From Warburgia ugandensis (Eukaryota; Streptophyta; Magnoliopsida; Canellales; Canellaceae): DNA of 64,000 nucleotides. A program made the position numbers and the translations under genes. The stretch covers positions 36,403,217-36,467,216 of the forward strand of contig CP141139.1 of the NCBI GenBank assembly GCA_035236585.1. Reading direction: 5' to 3'. Each line of letters begins with the position of its first letter. Position 1 is the first letter of the stretch. Below are positions 49,801 to 59,340 of this stretch, in pieces. The notes under the pieces were generated by a model that was given only the letters and a program-made list of their open reading frames with translations, did not search any database and was not told where the DNA came from.

Positions 49801-51235
49801 CGGGGTGTATAGGCACTTCGGCACGGACAATATCATTGCAGGGTGTGGGCCCTCAAGCTGTTACAGGAACAATACACCTTTGGAGTTTTGTGTGATACAA
49901 GGGTGCCACTCGAACTGAAAGGAAATTTCTATAAATGGTTGTAAGGCCAGCTATGCTCTATGGATTAGAGTGTTGGGCAGTTAAAGAATGACATGTACAT
50001 ATTATGAGTGTCACTGAAATGCGGATGCTGAGATGGATGAGTGGCAAGACAAGAAAGGATAAAATTAGAAATGAAAACATTAAAAGAAAGTTATAAGTAG
50101 CACCCATAGGTAACAAGATGAGGGAGATTAGACTTAGATGGTTTGGACACGTCAAGGGCACCAATTAGAAGGAGTAAGGCGATCCAAGTTGAAGGTTCTA
50201 AAAGGGCAGGGGAAGGCCCAAAAGAATGTGGATAGAAGTGGTGAGAAAAGACTTAAAAACTTTGGGACTAAATGAAGCTATGATACTTAATAGAGGGGAA
50301 TGGAGGAACAAGATTCATGCGATCGACCCCTAATCGGGATAAGGTCTTGATGATGATGATGATCAAAGACTGGTGATCTAAAGGTTGAATTGAGATACAT
50401 AATTTTCTCTTGATGCTGGTCTAGGAAGCCCTGGAATATGATTATCTTTGGACATTTAACTCAACCAATATTGTGTTCATAAGTTTAGACAAAGTGGTTC
50501 ATGTTGCAACTAGAAAGGAATCCGATATGTTGCTAAATTCTGAGACCCAGTAAAGATCACTTGGGTAAGTTTCTTTGACAATATAATTACCAAGAAATTA
50601 CTGAGATACGCATTTGATGGAATTAAGATGAAGCTTCATCTGATAAATACATCAAGTTAAACCTAGGGCCAATCTTAGAGAGTGTCCTCTGTTGGACCTT
50701 ATAATGATAGAGTGCAAACTGAATTTTGTTGAGAAAGTGAACAAAACTGATCATGCATACAATCAATGGGAACAATCACTCCAGGACCCTCTGATCAATA
50801 CCTTTAAAATGGTAATGGTCTTGGGCTATGATAGTAACATAAGCCATGCAGATGTAAGGTAGTTAGAAGGGTTCATCTCAGTCCATGCATTCGTGAAAAA
50901 TCTCCCAGCCCTTGGAATATCCTTCCAATCAGTTCCTTTAAGAGACGCGGGGAAAGATTTCAATCTTGTGGTGGGTTGAAAAGAAACGGGTTCTGGTTGA
51001 GCATTGTACAGATGTAAAATTATTATCTTCTTCTTGGCCAGTTTAAAATGTGATATCTGTGGAAATGCATTCAGGGAATTGATTTCCATATCTGCTACTT
51101 CCCTAGAGAACACTGTGGTTGTTTGTGAATGGCTTTCCTGAGGATCACTTTTTTCCTTTAGAGCAACCCTCTTTCTAAATACTGATGCTCTTCCTTTTTT
51201 CTTTTTCTTTTTTATAAATTACAACAACAACAACA

Positions 51236-51284
<49 letters not shown>

Positions 51285-52649
51285 CAACAACAACTAGCAA
51301 GAAGCCTGGGTGATGCCCAGAATTTGATTATTCGAGATATAGGGGTCAAGGTTGGGCCTAGAACTTGATCATCTTGTTGATTCTTCAAAGGGCTTTTTTT
51401 CAATCCACCAGTTTAATGATCAAAGATTGTGATCCATGATCAATATAACCCATAAAGATATCTAATAGCCATGATAAGCACAATCTAGGAAGCCAATAGC
51501 ATTAGATAGTAGTGGAGGAGCTTAAGGTACAAGTTATCCTGGATTTGATGGTCCAAGCCATTCATTTTCTTTATCCTGTTTAGATATATAATATAGAAAG
51601 CTTTTGGGACCTGAACATTGGACTCATCCAATGGGATGGCATTCTCAGGCATGAGATATATAAGGCAAGTCCACAGGATGGTTAAAATGGCCTCACCTTG
51701 TGACTAATAGACAGTCAACTGGGGATATATTATGATCTAGTGGTCAAGATTGGTCTTAGAACTCGATCATCCTGTTGATTATTCTAAGGACTTAGTTTTA
51801 ATCCAACAGTTAAAACGGTTGAAGATTGTGACCCATGATCAATATAACCCATGAAGATGTCTAACAGTCACGATAAGCATAATCTAGGAAGCCAATAATA
51901 CTAGGCAGTAGTGGAGAGGCTTAGGGTACAAGTTAGCCTGGATTTGATGATCCCAATTGTTCATTTTGTTTATTCTGTTTAGATATATAGTATAGCAAGC
52001 TGCAGGACCACAGAATTGGACTGAACCAATGAGATTAGATTCTCATGCGTGAGATATCTAATGCTAGCCCACAAGATGATTAGTTTGGGTTATTTAAATT
52101 TCTCTTAACAATGTTTAGGTATGTCGTATTGACTTCATCACTCTCTGACTAACGGAAAATTGAGGCTAGAGCATTGACATTCAAACCCCATGATCAGCAA
52201 ACTGAAATTGCTCAACAATATTTCGATCTATCTAATTCTTGCACATAAAAAGAAGACAGAAGTGACGCCTGTAACAACATATTCAACTTTGACTAACTCA
52301 ATTAATACATATGCTAAGCAACTAATGTCATCTTTCTCAGTTAAAAATAGAAATATTAACAAAAAAATAAATTACAATTGGAAGTTACTAGACATACCTG
52401 GTTGGAGGACAAGAAAAAGAGGGCTTTAAGGGAGATAGATACATAAACAAAAAATAAAAAGGACAGCTCAGTGCAGGAAGCTCCCGCGTATTCGAGGTCC
52501 AGGGAAGGGGCTGATCACAAGGGTCTATGGTATGCAGCCTACATTGCATTTTGCAAGAGAGTGTTTCCATGCCTTGAAGCCGTGACATCAAGGTCACACG
52601 ATGACAACTCTACTGTTTCGCCAAGGCTCACCTTCTATATATAAACAAA

Positions 52650-52700
<51 letters not shown>

Positions 52701-55700
52701 CAAAATGGGTACTTGGCAGACATACCTGGTTAGAGGGGGAGAGAAAAAGGCTTGTGGAGTGCATATGGTAAAAGAAACTCTACACCTTATTTATGGTTTA
52801 GAGAAACTCCAACCCCTACTCAAGCAGTACTTAATTGATTTTAGGAAAGGTAAATGTATAAAGAAATTTTAGGAACTATCATGCAGGCAAAGCTACTAAG
52901 ATTTTTGGAAAGATAGGATGAAATTCCTTAAATAATGGTGACTTGGATGTGGATTCAACTGCCATGTCAAAAAATAATAGTTGATCATAATAACAATAAA
53001 AGAAAATTTTGCTGCCTGCTTCCAGCCTCCGAAAAATCACTCTCTTCCTGCTTCTAGCAACTGAGGACTAGCCATTATAAGCTAAAATCTAATCCCTGAA
53101 GATACTTGGAAAGACAGAAATTGGTAATATGAGCCTTTTTTAGTTTGTATTTGATTTAGTGGAATTTATATCTTTGTTAGTGCTGTTTTCTTTCTAGGTA
53201 ACTAATTTTTTTCATTTCTGAGTTAGTTATTTTCTTATTAGCCAATCATGGCTGGGAGGGTCCGGTACATCTCTTTTTATGCTTCTGTGCCTGCAGTTGG
53301 TAACACTTCAAATGGAAGTTGCAGTATGTTTTTGGCTTTCTTATTATCAAATTGTCTGAAAGGAGTGACAAAAATTAATTGATGCATGATATAACATGAT
53401 ATATCATGCATCAATTAACATGATAACATAAGAACCAAGTCAATGACTTTGTTATTTGTTGGCCTATTTTGAAGTTAAAGCAGTTGTAGTATTGGATAAT
53501 AAAGATGTCTACTATTGTGAATCAGTAAGAGTCAATGTCTAGTATCATGAATCAATAAAGCATGCAATTTTCCTAATATTTGTTCTCTTTGATGTTTTAA
53601 GGCAGTGGCAGGAGTTGTATTAGTTGTCTCTTTTTGTTGATTTGCTATTCTTCTAAAATATTTAACTTGGTGAATTGATTTTTCCCTCCAAGGCCTCTGC
53701 CTATTACTTGATTTGGACTCGTGTTATTATATCAATGATACCAAGTATCTTTTCTTCTCAACTAACTTCAATATCTTGATCTTTGCTGGCCACAGGGAGG
53801 CCTCACTGCTACAGATGTTTTTGCAGTTGAGTGGATACAGAATGGTCTCATCCATTACCAGTATGGGATGACAGTCTCTTATTTTGGTTTTGTCAGTGAT
53901 GGTAAATTCTGTACTCACTGTGGTTTCTGCATCCATAATAATGAGATTTTTACATCCATGACAATGACTTCCTGTAGGAGAAAGCATTCTTAAAAAATTC
54001 ACTGTTCGCATGACTGGTCTTCAGCATATTGTCTTGCTGTTGTAAAGCTGGTTTTAGGATTTTTGTAGCCATGATGTAAGGTGGGCAATATAATGCTTCG
54101 TCAAATATAAATAGTTCTGTTGCAAGTATCTAATTGTAATTTCAGATATGTAATGTGTATACGTATGAGTTAATGTTGCTGTATTTGTATGTTGTACTTG
54201 TCAGTAGGATACCAAATTTATTTCCCATGTCTGCTCCTATACATTTTAATTGCTGTGCTGTTGTTTGCTTCTTGCAAACATGTATCAGAAAATGCATATA
54301 GCATAAGACATGGCATTGGTTTTGACAGTTGGAAGATATCATCTTTGTTATCTTTAAAAGTTCCCTAATTTTCTGAGCTGAAACATCACAACTAGAAAAT
54401 GCAACATTTATCGAAGACACTGATTTGTATCTCCTACCAGAAGCCTTACTGCGTTTTTCCTTTTTCCATCTGCAGTACTTGAACTTTCTGAGAAATATCA
54501 GAAACGTTTTGGTCCACTTCGCTATTTTGTGGCTGGTGTCCTAAAATTTTTGTGCTTGCCAAAGTACAGTTTTGAGGTTGAATATCTTCCGGCGTCAAAG
54601 GCACCATTAGACCTTGAGGGAAAGAATGCTGCAGATAGTGACAGACTTGATATGCCAGACCTGTATGCTGACATTATGAGAAAATCAAACACAGAAGGAA
54701 TTCCTAGAGCTTCCAGTTTATCAAGCATTGATTCGATCATGACTCCAAGTCGAATGTCTGGAGACTTGGACACAACTTGCAGCACACGTGCTGGCAGTGA
54801 GCCATCAGACTATGTACGTGGTCTTGATCCGAAAACAAAACGCCTATCTTCTGGAAGAAGCAACGTACAGGAGGAGCCAGAAGTTGTTCTTCACCCGCAG
54901 ATGCCTCTGTCATCCACCCCTAACTGGCCAAGGACTAGGTCTAGGTCAAGGACAGACAAAGGTTGGAGTGGCTTGACAGCAACAAATGATTCGAGAACTT
55001 CTTGGGGCAACACAGGAATAAATGATAAAGAGGATATTTCATCAACAATGTCTGATCCGGGTCCAATTTGGGATGCTGAACCCAAGTGGGACACAGAACC
55101 TAGTTGGGTGGACGAAAAACCCATTCAGCTGCCAGGGCCAGCTGAGGAGGTACACAAAGGAATGGCCAAGGAAGTTATTCCTGTGCATGAAGAGAAATGG
55201 ATAGCTAAGAAAGGGCAATTTCTCGGTGTTTTAGTATGCAACCATTCATGCAAGACTGTTCAGAGTTTGAGTTCTCAAGTGGTTGCTCCCAAGGCAGAGC
55301 ATGATGATGACTCTTTGGACTTGCTGTTGGTTCATGGAAGTGGGCGGTTGAGGTTGTTAAGATTTCTGTTACGCCTTCAGTGTGGCCGACATCTTACTCT
55401 GCCCTATGTGGAGTATGTCAAGGTATGACTTGCAAAAGATCATTTCTTCTTTCATCTGTTTATAGGCTTTGTGGTTCTTTAAATATGAATTGCTATTAGT
55501 GAACTGGAGAAGTTTTGCTGGTGAGATAACTAATTCTAAAGAACCATCCTGTCAACTTGAAGGAAAATACCTACTCAAGGACCCAAGTTCTTCCTTCTGA
55601 ATATCCTCTCCGTTAAATCCATATTTTCAGCCTAAGATTTGATAAATGCCCCATTCACAGTTGGCTAAATCTGAGAGATGATAAAAACTAATTTGCCTCC

Positions 55701-56302
55701 TTTGGTGTGGAATCTACCGAAGGAGATCCTTGGCACAACGGTAGAGTTGTCATCTTCTAACCTTGAGGTCATGGTTTTGAGGCGTGGAAACAGCCTCTTT
55801 CAAAATGCAAGGTAAGGCTGCTTGTTATAGACCCTTGTGGTCCACCCCTTTCCCGTACCCTGCATAAGAGGGAGCTTCGTGCACCAGGATGCCCTTGCTG
55901 TGGAATCCATCCCAAAGCAGCACCTAACAGCAGAAATGCCTCTCAAGTTTTCTGCTGTGGATTCTACTTCATCAATAGTTAGGAAATGTTAAACAGTACA
56001 TCTAAGGGACATTTAAGCACTGCTGTTTTGCTTCCCACATCCGCGCATGCAAATAATATCTCTCTTAAGGTTGCATAGAGCCAGATGAAGCAGCAGTTTG
56101 GTTGATTACATACAAAGATGTAATTTAATTTCCATTTTTATTGGTCGTGCAGGTGAAGTCAGTGAAGCTTAAGACTGAGAAAAACACTCATAATGGTTGT
56201 GGTGTCGATGGTGAGCTTCTTAAGATCAATGGACAGGTAATCACATCATTGCTTCCTGAGCAGTGCAGATTAATTGGTCGTCCTGCGACTGATCGTGCAT
56301 AG
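34862..56302 (+). CDS. LCBK1: Sphingoid long-chain base kinase 1 (LCBK1), 8 coding exons, 757 aa
   Basis: Predicted to phosphorylate sphingoid long-chain bases (sphinganine, phytosphingosine) with ATP, as the Arabidopsis orthologue does. Coding exons are 34862-35284, 35402-35770, 42268-42361, 42445-42482, 44882-45028, 53796-53901, 54476-55422 and 56153-56302. All joins use GT/AG and stay in frame; stop TAG. Diacylglycerol-kinase-type catalytic signatures are intact: [16 protein letters not shown] (about 237-251), [16 protein letters not shown] (about 297-312) and [13 protein letters not shown] (about 325-337). [17 protein letters not shown] starts at about 358. [17 protein letters not shown] and [17 protein letters not shown] follow. 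A plant-specific insert in exon 7 is S/T-rich with tryptophan repeats ([13 protein letters not shown], about 590-604). I recall the Arabidopsis protein as about 763 aa, so this looks complete. Start ATG 34862 is the first in-frame ATG of its exon and opens MQKPAYPS. Introns 2 and 5 are 6.5 and 8.8 kb and full of insertions. Identity is very likely; activity is inferred. Confidence 0.95.
38745..38869 (-). mobile_element. 5'-truncated Au-like SINE with 17-bp TSD
   Basis: The minus strand reads ...AAACAGTTTCTTGCAAAATG, CAAGGTAAGGCTACATACTA, TAGGCCCTTTGTGGTCAACCC, GGAGCTTTGTGCACCCGGCTG and a CCCC end. The tRNA-like head is missing. Target duplication GAGATAGGAAAGCACTA (38728-38744) versus GAGATAGAAAAGCACTA (38870-38886), one mismatch, shows the truncation occurred at insertion. 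Confidence 0.85.
39877..40009. repeat. Diverged tandem duplication (offset 79 bp)
   Basis: GATGATGTAGACCTTTCC followed by AAATTGGTGTGTGATA and TGCATATTGA occurs twice, starting at 39877 and 39956, with several differences and a small indel. Confidence 0.75.
41351..41514. repeat. Tandem duplication (offset 92 bp)
   Basis: GTGGATGCAATTGAA followed by ATGATTTGTGGAGACTAGC and ATATGATGAGAGAGC is present at 41351 and again at 41443. The copies differ at only a few bases. Confidence 0.85.
42483..44881 (+). other. LCBK1 intron 4 (2.4 kb)
   Basis: Non-coding. No identifiable mobile element. CATGAAGA-type strings recur through 43100-43620, and a (TTA)n tract lies at about 44056-44075. The short open frames inside it have no recognisable content. 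Confidence 0.6.
45968..46036 (+). mobile_element. 5'-truncated Au-like SINE (69 bp) with perfect 17-bp TSD, inside the RTE relic
   Basis: Only the SINE 3' half is present: GCCCTTGTGGTCTGCCCCTT, then GGAGCTTCGTGCACGGGGGC and TGCCCTTTT. ATATAACTTAGCTATAG is perfectly repeated at 45951-45967 and 46037-46053. Removing the insert and one TSD restores the RTE reading (AYNLAI followed by [11 protein letters not shown]-like sequence). The SINE is therefore younger than the LINE. Confidence 0.93.
46571..48160 (+). repeat. Three tandem copies of a 527-530-bp RTE segment, bounded by AGTTGC
   Basis: Units are 46571-47097 (527), 47098-47624 (527) and 47625-48154 (530), each starting AGTTGCTAAGAGAGTAAT. 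The fourth AGTTGC (48155-48160) continues into unique RTE sequence (ACTAATTATCGGG). Each unit encodes the same stretch from [12 protein letters not shown] to the EWRKIFI...IYKNKRD region of the reverse transcriptase. The copies are diverged by scattered substitutions. Confidence 0.95.
48901..49865 (+). mobile_element. TRIM-type mini-LTR element with three LTRs and two internal domains, TSD GGAAC
   Basis: LTR1 is 48901-49146, LTR2 49253-49499 and LTR3 49606-49865 (246, 247 and 260 bp). Canonical ends are TGTGAAGYCTTCGCC and ...TCTATTACA; LTR1 begins with a mutated TATAAAG. After LTR1 and LTR2 comes AG then TGGTATCATAGCC, an initiator-tRNA-Met primer binding site with little change. Each roughly 106-bp internal domain ends in a polypurine tract (AAGGGGGAGAGG) next to the following LTR. 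There is no coding capacity. GGAAC flanks the whole at 48896-48900 and 49866-49870. It interrupts the C-terminal part of the RTE relic. Minus-strand open frames here are shadows of this repeat. Confidence 0.93.
49149..49161 (+). other. Primer binding site of the TRIM element, first internal domain
   Basis: TGGTATCATAGCC begins two bases after the end of LTR1 and is complementary to the 3' end of initiator tRNA-Met (consensus TGGTATCAGAGC) with one difference. The same site recurs after LTR2 at 49502-49514. Confidence 0.85.
50364..51236. other. Gene-free part of LCBK1 intron 5
   Basis: No repeat family or gene recognised between the RTE tail and the AAT microsatellite. Confidence 0.4.
51237..51282. 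repeat. (AAT)n microsatellite
   Basis: About 15 uninterrupted AAT units, preceded by (ACA)n and followed by GACAACAACAAC. Confidence 0.95.
51345..52080. repeat. Diverged direct repeat of about 0.34-0.37 kb, two copies
   Basis: Copy 1 (51345-about 51690) and copy 2 (51743-about 52080) share GTCAAGRTTGG, CCATGATCAATATAACCCAT, AATCTAGGAAGCCAATA, CCTGGATTTGATG and AGATATATARTATAG in the same order, with about 10-20 percent differences by eye. Offset 398 bp. The origin is unknown and no ends with target duplications are visible. Confidence 0.8.
52457..52635 (-). mobile_element. Au-like SINE, near full length
   Basis: On the minus strand the order is GAAGGTGAGCCTTGGCGAAAC (A box), TTGTCATCGTGTGACCTTGA, TGTCACGGCTTCAAGGC (B box), ACACTCTCTTGCAAAATGC, ACCCTTGTGATCAGCCCCTTC, GGAGCTTCCTGCACTGAGC and a TGTCCTTTTT end. 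Flanks ATACATAAACAAAAAATAA and ATATATAAACAAAAATAAT form an imperfect target duplication. Confidence 0.88.
52652..52700. repeat. (AAT)n microsatellite
   Basis: About 16 ATA/AAT units starting within the target duplication next to the head of the minus-strand SINE. It may have grown from the A-rich target site. Confidence 0.95.
55423..56152 (+). other. LCBK1 intron 7 (730 bp)
   Basis: It contains a full-length Au-like SINE (about 55720-55893). The remainder is unremarkable intron sequence. Confidence 0.85.
55720..55893 (+). mobile_element. Au-like SINE, near full length
   Basis: GGAGATCCTTGGCACAACGG (A box), ACCTTGAGGTCATGGTTTTG and GAGGCGTGGAAACAGCC (B-box region), AAATGCAAGGTAAGGCTGC, ACCCTTGTGGTCCACCCCTT, GGAGCTTCGTGCACCAGGA and a TGCCCTTG end. 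GSTGTGGAATC occurs on both sides (about 55705 and 55894) as a short target duplication. Confidence 0.88.
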
Positions 56303-59010
56303 ACATACCCAATTTGCATGCTTCTTGGGAGGTTAGTGCTCTGTATTCACTTCTAACAACTGGTCCAGATGTGGTAGTGAAATATTCAGAGCATTCAGTT
56401 TTTTTGAAGCATGTTTCAACCTAGTCCTTCCATTTTTGCCATTTGTTTTTGAGATCTCTGTAAATTTGTCATGAACTACGAGTGATTCTATTTCTCCCTT
56501 TTCTGTACCTCCTGTTCTGTTATTTGTTGATACCTGTTTGCCCATTTCCTTGACAGTTCTTTGAACATTTTTTTGGGTCTTTGAATTGTTTTGCAAAGAT
56601 ACATACTCGTTAATGTAAAGCATTTTTTAGTTTTTTATCTCAGCTCCTGTGTTGTATTAAGATAAGCTTTCGTCTTTTCCTTCTGTCCATGTTCCTTATG
56701 TACTTAGCACAACTTTTGATTAACGACAAGGAACAATATTTGGTTCATTCTCGTGAGATGCTTCATAATTTCTAGTGCTGGCAAAATGGATAAGTGGATT
56801 GAATCCGTTCCAATTCACCCAGATATGGGTTGGGGTTTTTGATCTGTGCGGATCATGAATAAAAAAACACTAATCCGTGTCTGATACAGGTGCAGATCAC
56901 AGATTTGTTGATTATCTGTCCATCCCACATAAGTCATATAGAATTATAGATGTTGACTTCTTTTGAAATATCTAAACTGTTAATCTTGTTAGGATGCCTT
57001 AAGATAGGCTAGGTGCAAAATTTGAAGAGCAATTGACTCTTATAGCTTAAGATATAGAAGCTGAAAATTATAGCTACTGATTTTTTTCTGTTGCAGAGAA
57101 ACAAAACGTGGCTTGGATCTACCAAATGCAACGTTTTTTCATGGGTCACCTATTTTGGTGACACCAAATAAGATTAATGATTTAGATCTTTCAAAAGAAG
57201 TTTGCATCTATAGTTTATATTATGTTCCAATTTAATTTTTAGAAGGCCCTTTTAAACGGATATCTGATATATTTATGTGGATTGCGGATTTAACAAATTG
57301 GACTGTTTGGATCTGTTTCTATCCACGGATTTTAATCCATGATTTTTATCCCTGTAGCAAACAGTCCCACTGGGTTGCTGCCTTTGGTTTTTTCTGAATG
57401 TTAATTACAGGTGGCTATGATTTATTGTTGGGTTATCTTATCCATAGATTGATTCTTAAGAGAGTAAGCAGTCCTTGATTCCCTTGAAATCCAAATAACA
57501 ATTTTGTCGATTGTAGCGGTTGCCTTTCTTGCTGCTGGGCCCCTCGAAATGGTAATGAACAGGGGTTCTTGATGAATGAGGGACGATTAGGGTTTTTGTT
57601 AGTCACTGGGATAATAGTTTATGAATTAGACTAGGCTGGTATCTTGCTATATCCAGTCCTCTAACATAGATAAAGTCAAAGAAACGAACAGGAATACGAG
57701 AAGAGAAAATCACTCTTCTTGGATAATTCTATCCACAGTTTGACATACCCAAGGCCCACTGTGAAACAAACTGGAGACTTCAGCTAGGTGGTGCAAACAA
57801 ATTTCCAGGCATGCTCGTAAAAGATTCTTTAGTCCCTTCCCCATGCATGCTCGAGTCTACACAATTTTGAAGAGGATACTGTCCCATTTTTCTTATTTTC
57901 TTACAGTTTTTTTAAGGCCAAACAAATCGTAGCGTTGGCTTTCTGGGGGATTTGGTTTGGTGCATGGCTCGTACACAGCATAGCTAACCAGATAGGGTCT
58001 GGATCTTGCAAGAGAATGGACTTTGTTTTCACCTTGGGTGGACTAGTAAAGAAAACGTGCCATTATTTTACCATCAACTGCCCTATTGATCCCTGTGTAG
58101 TAGGTACATGTCCTGTAGAACTTCCAACGGTCATGAGGAAGAATTGTGCTAGAGGAATGTTAGACTGACATACCTCGGTACTTGGTGCGTTCTTGGAGGT
58201 GAGCCCATGTTTGGACGATCTGATCTACTTTTGGATGTCTAGCAGTTAGAAAAGCATGTAGATTGAATGATTCTAACCTAAGTTGATCGCCGAAGTGATC
58301 TAACTTTACCTACAAAAGGCAAAGCACGCCTTTCAGAATACTAAAACGTCCGGTAATCATGATCTTTTGTTTGTTAAGCATCCCCAAGCCTAAACAATCA
58401 GGTGGACGTGTTGGATCATCCAACTTGGGGGCTACAGAGGCCAAAGAAGGCTGCACTGACTGGCTAAAATCCACGCAAAATGGTTGCCACATGTCCTTAC
58501 AGAGCGCAGGAACGAAGAAATTAAAATGATGGTAACATATATTTTTGTCCAGAAGAGAAATTAAAAGATAAGCAAAGCATGGTTAGAAACTTGGGTTATT
58601 CGTTCTCAAATAATTATAGAAAATAGTATTCCAGAATAATATACTTCATCTAAGGGCACGATTTCTCGAAGAATCATGTTTGGGCTATTTGCAAAGAGAT
58701 AATATAATGGAGAGCACATATTCTGCCCACCACTAGTACTTGGGACTTTAAGTTATAAGAGAATAGTGTGGATCATACATAAATAATCCCTAAACTAGTC
58801 GTTAATAATAAAATAAAATAAAAAACTAACTACTAACAAGATTTAATTTAATTTAAATTATTCTCTTACTCTCATATAAACTAAAGTTTAAAATAATATT
58901 ATAAGAGCATCGTAGTCTACTAATTTATGTGTTTGGTTCTAGGTAACAATCTCCATATTTGGCTATGGAATTGAAACTGTACCAAATCAGTAGAAGTCAA
59001 TACCATCAGT
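56303..59010. other. LCBK1 3' flank and gene-free region
   Basis: The first few hundred bases should include the LCBK1 3' UTR, but no decisive polyadenylation signal can be chosen. The open frame 57935-58168 (77 codons) has no recognisable domain and lies in otherwise ordinary intergenic DNA, so it is not called. No mobile element was recognised. Confidence 0.4.
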
Positions 59011-59340
59011 TCCAATTGAAGAACCGTAAACTCTTTTTTTTTGGGTTCGATTCTTATCGGTTCTTTGTTTGGGTAAACCATTTACCAATGTCAGTCTCCT
59101 AGAAAATATAATCTTAGTGAGATTGATCTTTTTATTGAAGTGAACCAATAGAAACTGGACTGTTTCCGATGCAATTCCAATTGAAGAAACATAAACTCTT
59201 TTTTTTTGGGTTCGATTCTTATCTGTTCTTTGTTTGGGTAAACCATTTACCAATGTCAGTCTCCTAGAAAATATAATCTTAGTGAGATTGATCTTTTTAT
59301 TGAAGTGAACCAATAGAAACTGGACTGTTTCCGATGCAAT
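59011..59340. repeat. 165-bp perfect-register tandem duplication
   Basis: Copies 59011-59175 and 59176-59340 start TCCAATTGAAGAA and end GTTTCCGATGCAAT. I see only about four base differences (CCG/ACA after GAA, ATCGG/ATCTG), so it is recent. Confidence 0.95.

Larger units (their letters stand above)
45780..50363 (+). pseudogene. RTE-clade LINE (non-LTR retrotransposon) relic, 5'-truncated, triplicated internally
   Basis: Plus-strand fragments follow plant RTE order. The endonuclease end reads [21 protein letters not shown] (about 45837-45900), then [16 protein letters not shown] linker reads GGTKKERK...[13 protein letters not shown]. The reverse transcriptase includes [20 protein letters not shown] (about 46937), [34 protein letters not shown] and [12 protein letters not shown]. 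The catalytic FADD occurs in [13 protein letters not shown] (about 48620). The C-terminal part reads [28 protein letters not shown] and [10 protein letters not shown]. The 3' end is CGACCCCTAATCGGGATAAGG then (GAT)n at about 50350-50363, the usual RTE tail. Numerous stops and frameshifts show it is dead. It lies in sense orientation in LCBK1 intron 5. Confidence 0.92.
45029..53795 (+). other. LCBK1 intron 5 (8.8 kb), a nest of insertions
   Basis: Carries an RTE LINE relic (about 45780-50363) with a SINE fragment and a TRIM element inside it, a diverged 0.4-kb direct repeat (51345-52080), a minus-strand Au-like SINE (52457-52635) and two AAT microsatellites. The stretch 52700-53795 holds nothing recognisable apart from an ATGATATATCATGCATCAATTAACATGAT-region palindrome near 53385-53420. 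The flanking exons are intact and join in frame. Confidence 0.85.

Noticed and set aside
57935-58168. 77-codon open frame as a small gene
   Set aside because: No recognisable domain, no neighbouring exons and no support from context.
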